Source: Propionibacteriaceae bacterium P6A17 (GTDB lineage: Bacteria > Actinomycetota > Actinomycetes > Propionibacteriales > Propionibacteriaceae). From it: 54,105 bases of DNA. Position 1 is the first letter of the stretch, and each line of letters begins with the position of its first letter. Both the position numbers and the translations under genes were made by a program. Below are positions 8,862 through 17,187 of this stretch, one piece after another. The stretch spans positions 1 through 54,105 of the forward strand of contig JHVD01000019.1 in NCBI GenBank assembly GCA_000619965.1. Direction: 5' to 3'. The notes below the pieces were generated by a model. That model was not told the DNA's origin and made no database searches. It worked only from the letters and a program-made list of their open reading frames with translations.

Positions 8862-10757
8862 TCAGCGGCCCGTCTTGGGCAGGCCGGGCTTCACGGGCAC
8901 GGCCGGCGTCGACGGCTGGCCCGGCTCCGAGGGCACGACGGGCGTCGTCGGCTGCTCCCCCGCCTCGACGTCGAGGATCTCATCGGCGAAGATCGGCTCC
9001 CCGGCGATGGTCAGCCGCCAGTTGCGGGTGAAGAAGTCCCGCTGGTCGATCGTGCCGTGCTCGACGGCCCAGTCGATGAGGAGCTGCCGGATCTCCAGCA
9101 GATCGTTGTAGACGACGGGGGCGGTGGAGATGTGCGGGAAGTTGCCGCCGCCGGAGCGACGGTAGTTGTTGGCGGCGACGACGAAGCGTTCGTCGTCGGC
9201 AACGGGGGTACCGTCGGCGTGGGTCATGTTCTGGATGCGCTCACCGACCGGCTTCGACAGGTCGATCTCGTAGTTGAGGCCCGAGACGATGTCGTACATG
9301 TAGTCCCACACCTGCTGGCCGTCGTGGACGACGCTGGTCATCGTCTCCGGATCGAACTCCTCGCCGGGCTGCACCTGGGCGAAGTACTTCGCGGACCACT
9401 CGAGGAAGTCGCGCACCTGGGAGGCATCCATCACGACGGCCTCGAGGGTGTTGTCGTAGATGTAGAGCGCGGCCATGTCGCGGATGCTGACGTCACCTTG
9501 CGGGAAGACTGCGGTGCGGCTGAACGGCGCGGCCAGCGACAGCACCGGAAGCTTTGCATATTCCGTCCCGGCAAGGGCTTCCTTGACGGTCTCGGTCTGC
9601 ACCATCTGGATGTAGTCGATGATCGCCGTGTCGCGGTAGCGCGACTGCGTGGCGGGCAGCTCTGCGACGGAGTTGGCGATGCGCTGATTGACGTAGGCGA
9701 CCGTCGCCTCGTGCCCGGCGGCAGTGGCGTCGAGGACGGCCTGGCTGGGCTCGTAGTCCTTCGAGTAACGCAGCTGGGCGGCCTTCGAGGTGACCTTCCA
9801 CTTGCCGCCTGCCTGCTCGAGCTGGAACTGCAGGTCGGACACGGCGCGCCCCCAGTAGTAGGGCTGCGTGATGAGCACCTGCTCGCCCGTGGCCGCGTTG
9901 GCCACCCACTGCTCGGGTGCCTCGCGGTGCGTGTGGCCGATGACGATGGCGTCGATGCCCGGCACCTGCTCCGCGATCTTGTCGGCCGGGTTCTCCGCGC
10001 CGATCCGGTCCGTGACGTCGTAGCTGGAGGTGCCGATGCCGGCGTGCGCCATCACCACGACGATGTCCGCGCCCGCCTCGCGCACCTTCGGCACCCACGT
10101 CTTCGCGGAGGCGACCATGTCGCGGATCTCGATCTTGCCGTCGAGGTGGCCCTTGTCCCAGATCATCGAGCCGGGGGTGGTGAGCCCGAGGAAGCCGACG
10201 GTGACCGTCGCGTCCCCGATGGTGCGGCGCACGAGCTGGTAGGGGGTGAAGGCCGGCTCGCCGGTGGCGACGTCGATGACGTTGGCGCCGAGCAGAGGCG
10301 CGTCGACCTGCCCCTCGAAGGCGCGCAGGTAGTCGACGCCGTAGTTGAACTCGTGGTTGCCGAGGTTGACCACGTCGTAGCCGACCGCGTTGAAGGAGGC
10401 TGCGACGGGGTGCGTGGCGCCCGTCGAGGTGATGGGCTCCTGCTTGGCGTAGTACGTGGCGAGCGAGGACCCCTGCAGGAAGTCGCCATTGTCGACGACG
10501 ATGACCGACTCCTCGCCGCGCTCGGCGCGGATCGAGTCGATCGCCGAGGCGGCGTTGGCGAGCCCGATGGTGTTGCCGGCCCTGTCGGAGTACTCCGCGT
10601 CCTTGAAGTAGTCCCAGTTGCGCATGTAGCCATGCAGGTCGGTGGTGGACACGACGGTGAGGGTGGCGGTGTCGCCATCGGCGGCGACGGCGTACGGCGT
10701 CGGCGCCAGCAGGCCGACGCCGAGCGCGATGACGGTGAGTGCAGCAGTCTTGCGCAT
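8862..10757 (-). CDS. Secreted 5'-nucleotidase / 2',3'-cyclic phosphodiesterase ending in LPKTG
   Basis: A 631-aa calcineurin-like metallophosphoesterase of the UshA/CpdB family, acting outside the cell on nucleotides. A signal peptide (MRKTAALTVIALGVGLLAPTP..AVA) is followed by metal-ligand motifs STTDLHGYM, VDNGDFLQGS, NLGNHEFNYG, VVMAHAG and IGHTHRE. The C-terminal 5'-nucleotidase domain has YIDNTLEA-like and ANNYRRSGGGNFP substrate-binding segments. A Pro-rich tail ends GLPKTGR followed by the stop. The LPXTG sortase motif is thus at the very C-terminus with no hydrophobic anchor after it. I see no membrane segment in any frame of the following sequence. The ATG at 10757 follows AAGGAGC. 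Confidence 0.93.
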   Translation of the reverse strand: MRKTAALTVIALGVGLLAPTPYAVAADGDTATLTVVSTTDLHGYMRNWDYFKDAEYSDRAGNTIGLANAASAIDSIRAERGEESVIVVDNGDFLQGSSLATYYAKQEPITSTGATHPVAASFNAVGYDVVNLGNHEFNYGVDYLRAFEGQVDAPLLGANVIDVATGEPAFTPYQLVRRTIGDATVTVGFLGLTTPGSMIWDKGHLDGKIEIRDMVASAKTWVPKVREAGADIVVVMAHAGIGTSSYDVTDRIGAENPADKIAEQVPGIDAIVIGHTHREAPEQWVANAATGEQVLITQPYYWGRAVSDLQFQLEQAGGKWKVTSKAAQLRYSKDYEPSQAVLDATAAGHEATVAYVNQRIANSVAELPATQSRYRDTAIIDYIQMVQTETVKEALAGTEYAKLPVLSLAAPFSRTAVFPQGDVSIRDMAALYIYDNTLEAVVMDASQVRDFLEWSAKYFAQVQPGEEFDPETMTSVVHDGQQVWDYMYDIVSGLNYEIDLSKPVGERIQNMTHADGTPVADDERFVVAANNYRRSGGGNFPHISTAPVVYNDLLEIRQLLIDWAVEHGTIDQRDFFTRNWRLTIAGEPIFADEILDVEAGEQPTTPVVPSEPGQPSTPAVPVKPGLPKTGR

Positions 10758-10956
10758 GGGGCTCCTTGGTTCGGTGTCAGCGGCAGCGTAATGGCCGTGC
10801 GGTGCACCAGCGGGGCCACCTGCGAACGTTCGCGAAGGTTTCACGCGACGTTCACCACCGACGTGGCTCCCCCGTCGACCGTCCGCCGCCGCACGCAGGT
10901 CCCCCCTCGCACTCGTCCACCGCTGCTGGCAACGCTGCCCTCAACTCCTCAAACGA

Positions 10957-11003
10957 CACGGTCCTCGCAACTCCCCGAAGCTCGGGGCGTTGCGAGGACC
11001 GTG
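10957..11003 (-). terminator. Terminator of the rpsF operon
   Basis: A perfect 15-bp inverted repeat (CACGGTCCTCGCAAC / GTTGCGAGGACCGTG) encloses a shorter CCCGA / TCGGG stem. It lies 71 nt beyond the rplI stop codon and before the nucleotidase gene. The rest of the 10758-11073 gap shows no further gene. Confidence 0.85.
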
Positions 11004-11073
11004 AGAACCCACCAGGGGGAACGGGGCCACGGCTGCGTCGGCGGGCGGCTGCCCGTCGCGCATCGGGCCTCGA

Positions 11074-11520
11074 TCAGGCGGCGACGACCTCGAACGGGAT
11101 GTGCGCAGTGACCGCTGGGTGCAGCTTCACCTGGGCGGTGTGCTGGCCGAGGGTCTTGATGTGCTTCGCGAACGAGACAGCACGCTTGTCGATGGTGGGG
11201 CCGCCGGCCTTCTTCACCGCGACCGCGAAGTCGTTCGCGGTGACGGAGCCGAAGAGGCTGCCTTCCTCCGACGCCCGGGCGCTTACCTTGACGGCGAGTG
11301 CCTCGAGCTGGGCGCGGATCTCCTGGGCGTGCTCGACGCCACGGACCTCGCGAGCGTCACGAGCGCGCTTGATGCCCTCGATCTGCTTCTCGGCGCCGCG
11401 GGTCCAGACGATGGCCTTCCCCTGCGGGACGAGGTAGTTGCGGCCGTAGCCGTCACGGACCTCGACGACGTCGCCGGCGAGGCCGAGCTTGTCAACGGTG
11501 CTGGTCAGAATGAGCTTCAT
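11074..11520 (-). CDS. rplI: 50S ribosomal protein L9
   Basis: A 148-aa ribosomal protein that binds 23S rRNA and projects from the L1 side. The N-terminal domain MKLILTSTVDKLGLAGDVVEV and RDGYGRNYLVPQGKA is diagnostic, followed by the long central helix and a C-terminal domain ending in EVVAA. Length matches the family (about 148-150 aa). ATG 11520 has a GGAGG ribosome-binding site 8 nt upstream. It is the last gene of rpsF-ssb-rpsR-rplI, 14 nt after rpsR, and is followed by a strong hairpin. Confidence 0.98.
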   Translation of the reverse strand: MKLILTSTVDKLGLAGDVVEVRDGYGRNYLVPQGKAIVWTRGAEKQIEGIKRARDAREVRGVEHAQEIRAQLEALAVKVSARASEEGSLFGSVTANDFAVAVKKAGGPTIDKRAVSFAKHIKTLGQHTAQVKLHPAVTAHIPFEVVAA

Positions 11521-11534
11521 CAGTCTTCCTCCAA

Positions 11535-11774
11535 TCAGCGAGCGGTCGAGGCGTAGGGCAGCAGGGCCACCTCACGCGCGTTCTTCACGGCGAGGGCGAC
11601 CTTGCGCTGGTCCTGGACCGACAGGCCCGTGACGCGACGCGCGCGGATCTTGCCACGCTCGGAAATGAACCGCTTCAGCGTGTTGACGTCCTTGTAGTCG
11701 ATGTTGGCCACGCGAGTGGTCTTCACCGGCATGATCTTCTTCTTGTTCACAGACTTGCGCTGTGGACCGGCCAT
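11535..11774 (-). CDS. rpsR: 30S ribosomal protein S18
   Basis: A 79-aa ribosomal protein that pairs with S6 on the 30S platform. Motifs are [19 protein letters not shown] and [30 protein letters not shown], which are near universal in S18. No CxxC zinc motif is seen, so it is a zinc-independent type (inference). ATG 11774 follows AAGGAGC. Unlike in most bacteria, the gap to the upstream gene ssb is 439 nt and filled with hairpin repeats, so rpsR may rely on readthrough or on its own promoter. Confidence 0.98.
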   Translation of the reverse strand: MAGPQRKSVNKKKIMPVKTTRVANIDYKDVNTLKRFISERGKIRARRVTGLSVQDQRKVALAVKNAREVALLPYASTAR

Positions 11775-11904
11775 TGTGGTGCTCCTTGTCTCCCGGATGT
11801 CCCGGGCAAGCCCGTCTTTCGACGGAATGTGCCTAGTTGCTTTCTGCTGTTGCAGTCGGATTGTGGTACGTGCGGCCCGTGGTCAACCGCTGCGATTGTT
11901 CGCT

Positions 11905-12208
11905 TGGTTTCGCGGAACCACGCGACGGGTTTGACCAGCACCCTCGCCTGGTTTCGACTCACGCCCGAAGGCGTTCGCTCAACCAACGGCTGGGCCTGTG
12001 GTTTCGCGGAACCACGCGACGGGCTGGGCCTGTGGTTTCGCTGGATCCCCAGGCTGGGCCTGTGGTTTCGCGGAACCACGCGACGGGCTGGACCAGCACC
12101 CTCGCCTGGTTTCGACTCACGCCCGAAGGCGTTCGCTCAACCAACGGCTGGGCCCGTGGTTTCGCTGGATCCCCAGGCTGGGCCTGGGTCTCGCGGAACC
12201 ACGCGACA
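11905..12208. repeat. Hairpin-repeat array between ssb and rpsR
   Basis: Three short hairpin modules alternate here. Module A has stem GTGGTT / AACCAC around TCGCGG, with copies at about 11905, 11999, 12063 and 12187. Module B contains GTTTCGACTCACGCCCGAAG followed by GCGTTCGCTCAACCAACGG and occurs twice, 158 nt apart (11933 and 12091). Module C contains CTGGATCCCCAG and occurs twice. Module B matches the layout of the repeat at 1193-1482. The 439-nt gap 11775-12213 holds no gene. Confidence 0.85.
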
Positions 12209-12213
12209 TCGCA

Positions 12214-12723
12214 TCAGAATGGGGGCTCGTCGTTCTGCGACGGAGCGCCCCACGGATCGTTGCCACCGCGGTTGCGGTCGGAGCTCCCGGAGCTCGACCA
12301 CGAATCGCCGCCACCCGACTGCTGATTGCCCCGCCACTGACCGCCGCCCTGGCCGCCACCAGTGGTCTTGGTGACTTGGGCGGTGGCGAAGCGAAGGCAG
12401 GGACCGACTTCATCGACATCGATCTCGAAGGACGTGCGCTTCACGCCTTCGCGATCCTGATAGCTGCTGGCCTTCAACTTGCCGACCACGATCACCTGCG
12501 TGCCCTTCTTGAGGGACTCGGCCACGTTTTCCGCGTACTGGCGCCACACCGCACACCGAAGGTAGAGCGGCTCGCCGTCCTTCCATTCGTTGGTGCGCGA
12601 ATCGAAGCTGCGCGGGGTGGAGGCAACCGTGAAGTTGGCCACGGGCGCGCCGTTCGCGGTGAAGCGGAGCTCCGGGTCGGCCGTCAGGTTGCCGATGATC
12701 GTGATGGGGGTTTCGCCTGCCAT
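12214..12723 (-). CDS. ssb: Single-stranded DNA-binding protein
   Basis: A 169-aa SSB that coats single-stranded DNA in replication and repair. The OB-fold occupies residues 1-110, with [19 protein letters not shown] and [20 protein letters not shown], plus [23 protein letters not shown] Gly/Gln/Ser-rich linker follows, ending in the acidic tip NDEPPF. This tip recruits partner proteins and corresponds to DDDIPF in E. coli. ATG 12723 starts a typical N-terminus, MAGETPITI. It is second in the rpsF operon, 97 nt after rpsF. Confidence 0.98.
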   Translation of the reverse strand: MAGETPITIIGNLTADPELRFTANGAPVANFTVASTPRSFDSRTNEWKDGEPLYLRCAVWRQYAENVAESLKKGTQVIVVGKLKASSYQDREGVKRTSFEIDVDEVGPCLRFATAQVTKTTGGGQGGGQWRGNQQSGGGDSWSSSGSSDRNRGGNDPWGAPSQNDEPPF

Positions 12724-12820
12724 GTGAGATGCCTCCGATGTCGGACTTGCGAGTTGTCACCCACAGTATGCGAACGGTTTGGGGATCCGTCCCGCCCGAT
12801 CGCAAATCTGTGGATTACTT

Positions 12821-13108
12821 TCAGTTGTCGAGACGAAGCACCTTGGTGCGCACGACCTTCTCGTCGATGGACATCAGACGGTCCATTTCGGCGACGGTCG
12901 CGGGCTCACAGGTGACCTGCAGGACGACGTAGAGGGCCTCCGACTTCTTGTTGATGTCGTAGGCGAGCTTGCGACGGCCCCAGATGTCGGTGTTGTCGAC
13001 GGTGCCGCCTTCCTTCGTGACGGTCTCCAAGTGCTTCTCGATGAGAGCCGGCACCTGACGCTCGTCGACGTCGGAGTCGATGAGGACCATGACTTCGTAC
13101 TTGCGCAT
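12821..13108 (-). CDS. rpsF: 30S ribosomal protein S6
   Basis: A 95-aa ribosomal protein, partner of S18. It has MRKYEVMVLIDSDVDERQVP at the N-terminus, IWGRRKLAYDINKKSEALYVV (the IxxWGxRxLAYxI signature) and ends RLMSIDEKVVRTKVLRLD. Length is typical. It is first in the operon and its ATG is preceded by AGGAGGTGG. The 137-nt gap to the divergent eis-like gene must carry both promoters. Confidence 0.98.
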   Translation of the reverse strand: MRKYEVMVLIDSDVDERQVPALIEKHLETVTKEGGTVDNTDIWGRRKLAYDINKKSEALYVVLQVTCEPATVAEMDRLMSIDEKVVRTKVLRLDN

Positions 13109-13232
13109 GCTTTAGCCCCACCTCCTTCGGTCTAACGGCCACGGGTCTGTCCCGCGGCAGGAGGGCATGGCCGAAAGTTCGGCCAGCGAGCCATGCTACC
13201 CGCTGGCCGCCCCCACCTCCAAGCCCACCTGA

Positions 13233-13238
13233 TAGCGT
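13233..13238 (+). promoter_or_regulatory. -10 box TAGCGT, leaderless start of the Eis-like gene
   Basis: TAGCGT lies 7 nt before ATG 13246 and there is no ribosome-binding site, so the transcript probably begins at the start codon. Confidence 0.6.
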
Positions 13239-13245
13239 CGAGTGG

Positions 13246-14508
13246 ATGAACCACGAGTACCGCACGCACGAAGTCACCTCCGACCAGCTCGTCGACCACC
13301 CCTGGTACCTCGATTGGCTCGCCGCCGTCCAGCAGGGGTTCCACGATGCCGCGGCCTCCGAGGAGCTGGCCGCACACCAACTGAGCATCGACGCCGCCCA
13401 CCGCGCCGTCATGCGCGGCGTCTGGGACACGTCGCCGCGGCCACGGGCACTTCCCGCGTCGATTCCCGTCGCCACCTTCAGCGAGTGGAAGGGCACCCTC
13501 AACGTCGGTGGCGCCCTCATCGACTGCCACCAGATCAGCGACGTGACGGTGCGCGCCTCGCACCGCAGGCAGGGCATCGCCCGCAACCTCATGCAGGACT
13601 CCCTCACGCAGGCGCGCGGCCGAGGGCTCGCCGTCGCCGCGCTCACCGCCACCGAGGCGACGATCTACGGCCGGTTCGGCTTCGGCGCGGCAGTGTTCGA
13701 GGACGAGATCGAGCTGCGCGTCGGCTCCGGCTTCGCCGTCCAGACCCCCGTCACCGGCACCTGCGAGTACCTCGACCTGGCCGAGCTGCCCAGCACGGCG
13801 AGGGTGGTGTTCGACGAGTTCCATGCGACGCAGACAGGCTCCGTGAGCCGCAGCGATCCCGCGATGGGGGTCTACACCCAGCAGATCAACGGCGAGACCC
13901 GCAAGCCGGATCCCAAGACGCGCGCCGTCGGGCACTGGGACGACGAGGGCCGGCTCGACGGCTACGCCACCTGGCGGGCCGTACCCAAGGATGAGGCCAT
14001 CCAGGTGCTCGACTTCGTCCCCACCAACCCTGCCGCGAGCGTCGCCCTGTGGTCCTTCCTCGCGTCCCTCGACCTCGTGCGCCGCATCCGCTTCCGTCGA
14101 GCCCGCAACGACGAGCACCTGCCGTGGGCCATCAACGACCGGCGCCGCTACATCATCAAGCAGCACGGCGACCTCCTCTGGCTGCGCATCCTCGACCCGG
14201 CCGCCTGCCTCACCGCGCGCAACTACTACGCCGACGGCAGCCTCACCCTGCGCGTCGTGGACTCCATGAGCATCGCCGACGGCACCTGGCGTCTCGACGT
14301 CAGCGACGGCCGCGCCACGTGCACGCCGACGGATGCCACGCCGGAGGTGGAGGTCGACGTCGCGGCCCTCGGGTCGACGCTGCTCGGTGGCGTCAACATC
14401 CACGCCCTGGCCACCGTCGGCCACGTCCGCGGCCACGCGGAGGCCATCGACAGGCTCGGCATCCTGCTGCGCCGCCGTCGCGAGCCGTGGTGCATCACGC
14501 CCTTCTGA
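13246..14508 (+). CDS. Eis-family N-acetyltransferase
   Basis: A 420-aa protein of the Eis (enhanced intracellular survival) family: two GNAT domains followed by a sterol-carrier-protein-like domain. The first GNAT has ISDVTVRASHRRQGIARNLM (V/A-RxxGxG/A acetyl-CoA loop), then ALTATEATIYGRFGFGAAV, an Eis hallmark (YGRFGFG). The middle part carries GHWDDEGRLDGYATWR and IQVLDFVPTNPAASVALWSFL. The C-terminal domain ends in RREPWCITPF; the terminal carboxylate acts as catalytic base in studied Eis enzymes, where the protein also ends in Phe. M. tuberculosis Eis acetylates aminoglycosides and lysines; the natural substrate here is unknown. Confidence 0.93.
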   Translation: MNHEYRTHEVTSDQLVDHPWYLDWLAAVQQGFHDAAASEELAAHQLSIDAAHRAVMRGVWDTSPRPRALPASIPVATFSEWKGTLNVGGALIDCHQISDVTVRASHRRQGIARNLMQDSLTQARGRGLAVAALTATEATIYGRFGFGAAVFEDEIELRVGSGFAVQTPVTGTCEYLDLAELPSTARVVFDEFHATQTGSVSRSDPAMGVYTQQINGETRKPDPKTRAVGHWDDEGRLDGYATWRAVPKDEAIQVLDFVPTNPAASVALWSFLASLDLVRRIRFRRARNDEHLPWAINDRRRYIIKQHGDLLWLRILDPAACLTARNYYADGSLTLRVVDSMSIADGTWRLDVSDGRATCTPTDATPEVEVDVAALGSTLLGGVNIHALATVGHVRGHAEAIDRLGILLRRRREPWCITPF

Positions 14509-14545
14509 TCCGGGGCGGGCCGCTGGGCCCCACCGCGGGAGTTGT

Positions 14546-14926
14546 TCAGCGGCGCCTGCGGTAGGGCCCCGGCAGGATGGGGTTGCCGTCGCGGCCCCAG
14601 GCGATGAGCCCACCGGCGACGGACTCCGCCAGCAGGCCCGCCTGGCGCAGCTCCGCCGCCGCGATGGATGAGCGCAGCCCGTTGTCGCACATGACGATGA
14701 TGGCGGCGTCGCGCTCCGCCAGCGGGTCGTCGCCGTGGATCGCGTCGAGAGGGTCCTGCTTCAGCGCCTTCGGGTCGACGGGGCGCGCACCCGGGGCATG
14801 CCCGGCCTCGTACTCGCCAGGGGTGCGGACGTCGATCAGCACTGCGCCCTTGGACAACGCAACGAGCGTCTCCTCGATCGTCAGCCCCGACGACGAACGC
14901 TTACCCAGAAAGTCCAGCAGTCCCAT
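14546..14926 (-). CDS. Rhodanese-like domain protein
   Basis: A 126-aa single rhodanese domain, a sulfurtransferase or persulfide carrier. It has VLIDVRTPGEYEAGHAPGA (the DVRxxxEYxxGHxPGA signature) and the active-site loop VMCDNGLRSSIAA with the catalytic Cys. It ends with VAGGLIAWG, also typical. The start at 14926 (MGLLDFLG) is preferred because AAGGA lies about 9 nt upstream; an upstream in-frame ATG gives a non-conserved extension. The gene converges with the Eis-like gene, with a 37-nt GC-rich gap. Confidence 0.9.
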   Translation of the reverse strand: MGLLDFLGKRSSSGLTIEETLVALSKGAVLIDVRTPGEYEAGHAPGARPVDPKALKQDPLDAIHGDDPLAERDAAIIVMCDNGLRSSIAAAELRQAGLLAESVAGGLIAWGRDGNPILPGPYRRRR

Positions 14927-14968
14927 GCGCCCAATCCTTCCACAGCCCATCCGGGCCGCCCAGCGCGT

Positions 14969-15340
14969 TCACAGCACGCGGAACATCATGAGCCCCACGA
15001 CGAGCACGGTACCCGTGATGACGATGCCGAGCAGGAAGTAGCCCAGCCACATCTTCCGCGCCCAACGTGCCACGAACCACGGCAGCACCAAGGCCGCCAC
15101 CACCGCCACGACGGCGAGCACCCGCAGCCACGTCGGGGCGATGCCATCGTCGACCGTCATGTCCGTGCCCGACGCGTTGTCGATGGCGTAGAAGGCCGTC
15201 AACGACCACCCGATCACCGCCGGCACGACGGCCAGCACCGACAGCACCCACCACGCCACCACGGCCGGCCACGTCGCCCACCAGGGCCGCGACGGGGCTC
15301 GCCCCGACGTCGAGCGAGCGACTGCCCGGTCACTGACCAC
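14969..15340 (-). CDS. Small membrane protein, three helices
   Basis: A 123-aa hypothetical membrane protein. Hydrophobic segments are WPAVVAWWVLSVLAVVPAVIGW (about 22-43), VLAVVAVVAALVLPWFVA and YFLLGIVITGTVLVVGLMMF. The start is taken as GTG 15340, which overlaps the end of the acyl-CoA ligase gene by 11 nt, so the two are probably co-transcribed. An in-frame ATG further upstream would sit inside the ligase gene. I do not recognise a named family. The position suggests a membrane-linked accessory to lipid metabolism, but that is only guesswork from the neighbour. Confidence 0.65.
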   Translation of the reverse strand: MVSDRAVARSTSGRAPSRPWWATWPAVVAWWVLSVLAVVPAVIGWSLTAFYAIDNASGTDMTVDDGIAPTWLRVLAVVAVVAALVLPWFVARWARKMWLGYFLLGIVITGTVLVVGLMMFRVL

Positions 15341-17150
15341 GGCGCCTGCTCTCCATGCGCTCGTACATCGCGTCGATGCGCTCCTTGAATCGGCGCTCCA
15401 CCTCACGACGGCGCACCTTCAACGTCGGCGTGAGGAGGCCGTTGTCCATCGTGAACTCGTCGGAGAGCACCTCCGTCTCCTTCGGCCGATCCTGCGTGGG
15501 CAGCTTCGCCGTCAACTCGTCGACGCGACGGCGCATCTCGGCCACGAGCTCCGAGCTCTCCAGCCAGTCCTTCAGCTCGCCGGGCCACTGCAGCGACTTC
15601 GCCAGCTCCTCGACGGCCGGCGTCGACGGCTTGACGAGCAGCGTCACGAACGGGCGGGTGTCGCCGATCAGCACCGCGTGCTCGAACAACGGGTCGGCGA
15701 GGATCAGCCCCTCGATGGGCTGCGGCGCGATGTTCTTGCCGCCCAGGGTGACGATGATGTCCTTCAGGCGGTCGGTGATGGTGACGAAGCCATCGGTGTC
15801 GATGTAGCCGACGTCGCCCGTGTGCAGCCAGCCCTCCTCGTCGACCGTCTCCGCCGTCGCCTCCGGCTGGTTCCAGTAGCCGTCCATGACGTTGGGGCCG
15901 CGGTAGAGCAGTTCGCCCAGCTCCCCGACGCGCAGCTCGCCGCCCGGCATCACCCGGCCGACCGTGCCGAGCTTGAAGTCCGTCGGCGAGTTGAACGTGA
16001 TGAGCGGAGCCGCCTCGGTCATGCCGTAGCCGATGCGGATCGGCAGGCCGACGGCGGAGAAGAACTCCTCGATCTCCGGCCGCAGCGGGGCGCCGCCGCA
16101 GGCGAGCACCGACTTCGGGCCGCCCATCGCGTCACGCACCGCCTTGAACACCAGCTTGTCGGCGATGGCGCGCTGGAGGGACAGCAGCGGGCCGGGCCGA
16201 CGGCCGGACCGGAACGCGTACTGGTTGTGCCGGCCCACCTTGAGCGCCCACGTGAAGATGGCGCGTTTCATGCCCGACGACTGCACCTTCTGGTGCACCG
16301 TCGCGAACACCGTCTCGTACAGCTTCGGCACCGACACCATCATCGTCGCCTGCGCCAGCACCATCTGCTCGGCCACCTCACGGGGGTTGGCGACGTAGGT
16401 GTTCATGCAGCCGTGCGTGAGCAGCACCACCACCCAGGCTCGCTCGAGGGCGTGGCTGAGCGGCAGGAAGCACAGCGACGACTCCGTCGAGGGGAACTCG
16501 AAGAACTCCTCCAGCGCGTCGCTCTGCGCGGCCAGCGCACGCTGCGGCAGCATCACTCCCTTGGGCGAGCCCGTGGTGCCCGACGTGTAGACCAGCGCCG
16601 AGAGGTCGTCGTCGGAGGCCGACGCCACGCGCTCGTCGACGGCAGCCGTCGGCTCCGCGAACAGGTCCTCGTAGCGCAGCACGTCGTCGGGGCGTCCCTC
16701 GTAGTCGGTGAGCACGACGACCGTGGGGATGTCGACGAGCTCCCGCGCCGCGACGACCCGCTCGGCCTCGCTGCGGCCGCCGACGAAGATCGAACGCATG
16801 CCGGAGTCGGAGACGATGTGGGCGATCTGCTCGGGCGTCGACGTCGCGTACAGCGGCACCAGCACGGCACGCGCGGTGCCGACGGCGAAGTCGACCTCGC
16901 TCCACTCGGGGGTGTTGTTGGCGAACAGCCCGATGCGTTCGCCGGGCTGCACGCCGCGGTCGAGGAGCCCCTGCGCCAGCGAGTCCACGCGACGACGCAA
17001 CTGCGCGTACGTCTGCGAGCGCCAGCCGTCGCCTTCACGGATGCGGGTGGCGATGCAGTCGGGGACCTCCTCGCTGACCTCCCGGAATCGCTTGATCACG
17101 TGCAGCGGACCGTCGCCGTCCTTGTAGCGCTTGTTGACGAACTGGGCCAT
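15330..17150 (-). CDS. Long-chain fatty acid-CoA ligase (AMP-forming)
   Basis: A 606-aa AMP-dependent synthetase of the FadD15/FAA type that activates fatty acids to acyl-CoA. It has the P-loop-like motif LVYTSGTTGSPKGVMLP, the A5-type motif IGYGMTEAAPLITFN, GWLHTGDVGYIDTDGF (ATP/Mg site) and the hinge TDRLKDIIVTLGGKNIAP with its conserved Lys. The C-terminus PTLKVRRREVERRFKERIDAMY is typical of long-chain ligases. ATG 17150 follows GAGGAGAGC. It precedes the small membrane gene (11-nt overlap). It could supply acyl-CoA for the PlsC-type and alkyl-DHAP-type enzymes encoded near 31-33 kb, though it is far from them. Confidence 0.94.
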   Translation of the reverse strand: MAQFVNKRYKDGDGPLHVIKRFREVSEEVPDCIATRIREGDGWRSQTYAQLRRRVDSLAQGLLDRGVQPGERIGLFANNTPEWSEVDFAVGTARAVLVPLYATSTPEQIAHIVSDSGMRSIFVGGRSEAERVVAARELVDIPTVVVLTDYEGRPDDVLRYEDLFAEPTAAVDERVASASDDDLSALVYTSGTTGSPKGVMLPQRALAAQSDALEEFFEFPSTESSLCFLPLSHALERAWVVVLLTHGCMNTYVANPREVAEQMVLAQATMMVSVPKLYETVFATVHQKVQSSGMKRAIFTWALKVGRHNQYAFRSGRRPGPLLSLQRAIADKLVFKAVRDAMGGPKSVLACGGAPLRPEIEEFFSAVGLPIRIGYGMTEAAPLITFNSPTDFKLGTVGRVMPGGELRVGELGELLYRGPNVMDGYWNQPEATAETVDEEGWLHTGDVGYIDTDGFVTITDRLKDIIVTLGGKNIAPQPIEGLILADPLFEHAVLIGDTRPFVTLLVKPSTPAVEELAKSLQWPGELKDWLESSELVAEMRRRVDELTAKLPTQDRPKETEVLSDEFTMDNGLLTPTLKVRRREVERRFKERIDAMYERMESRRRGQ

Positions 17151-17187
17151 GCTCTCCTCCTCGCGGCAATGCCATTCCCCAAGAAGG

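Noticed and set aside
8811-11111. Plus-strand open frame of more than 700 codons opposite the nucleotidase
   Set aside because: It mirrors a gene with clear signal peptide and metal motifs on the other strand, and it shows a non-protein-like valine/aspartate/arginine composition.
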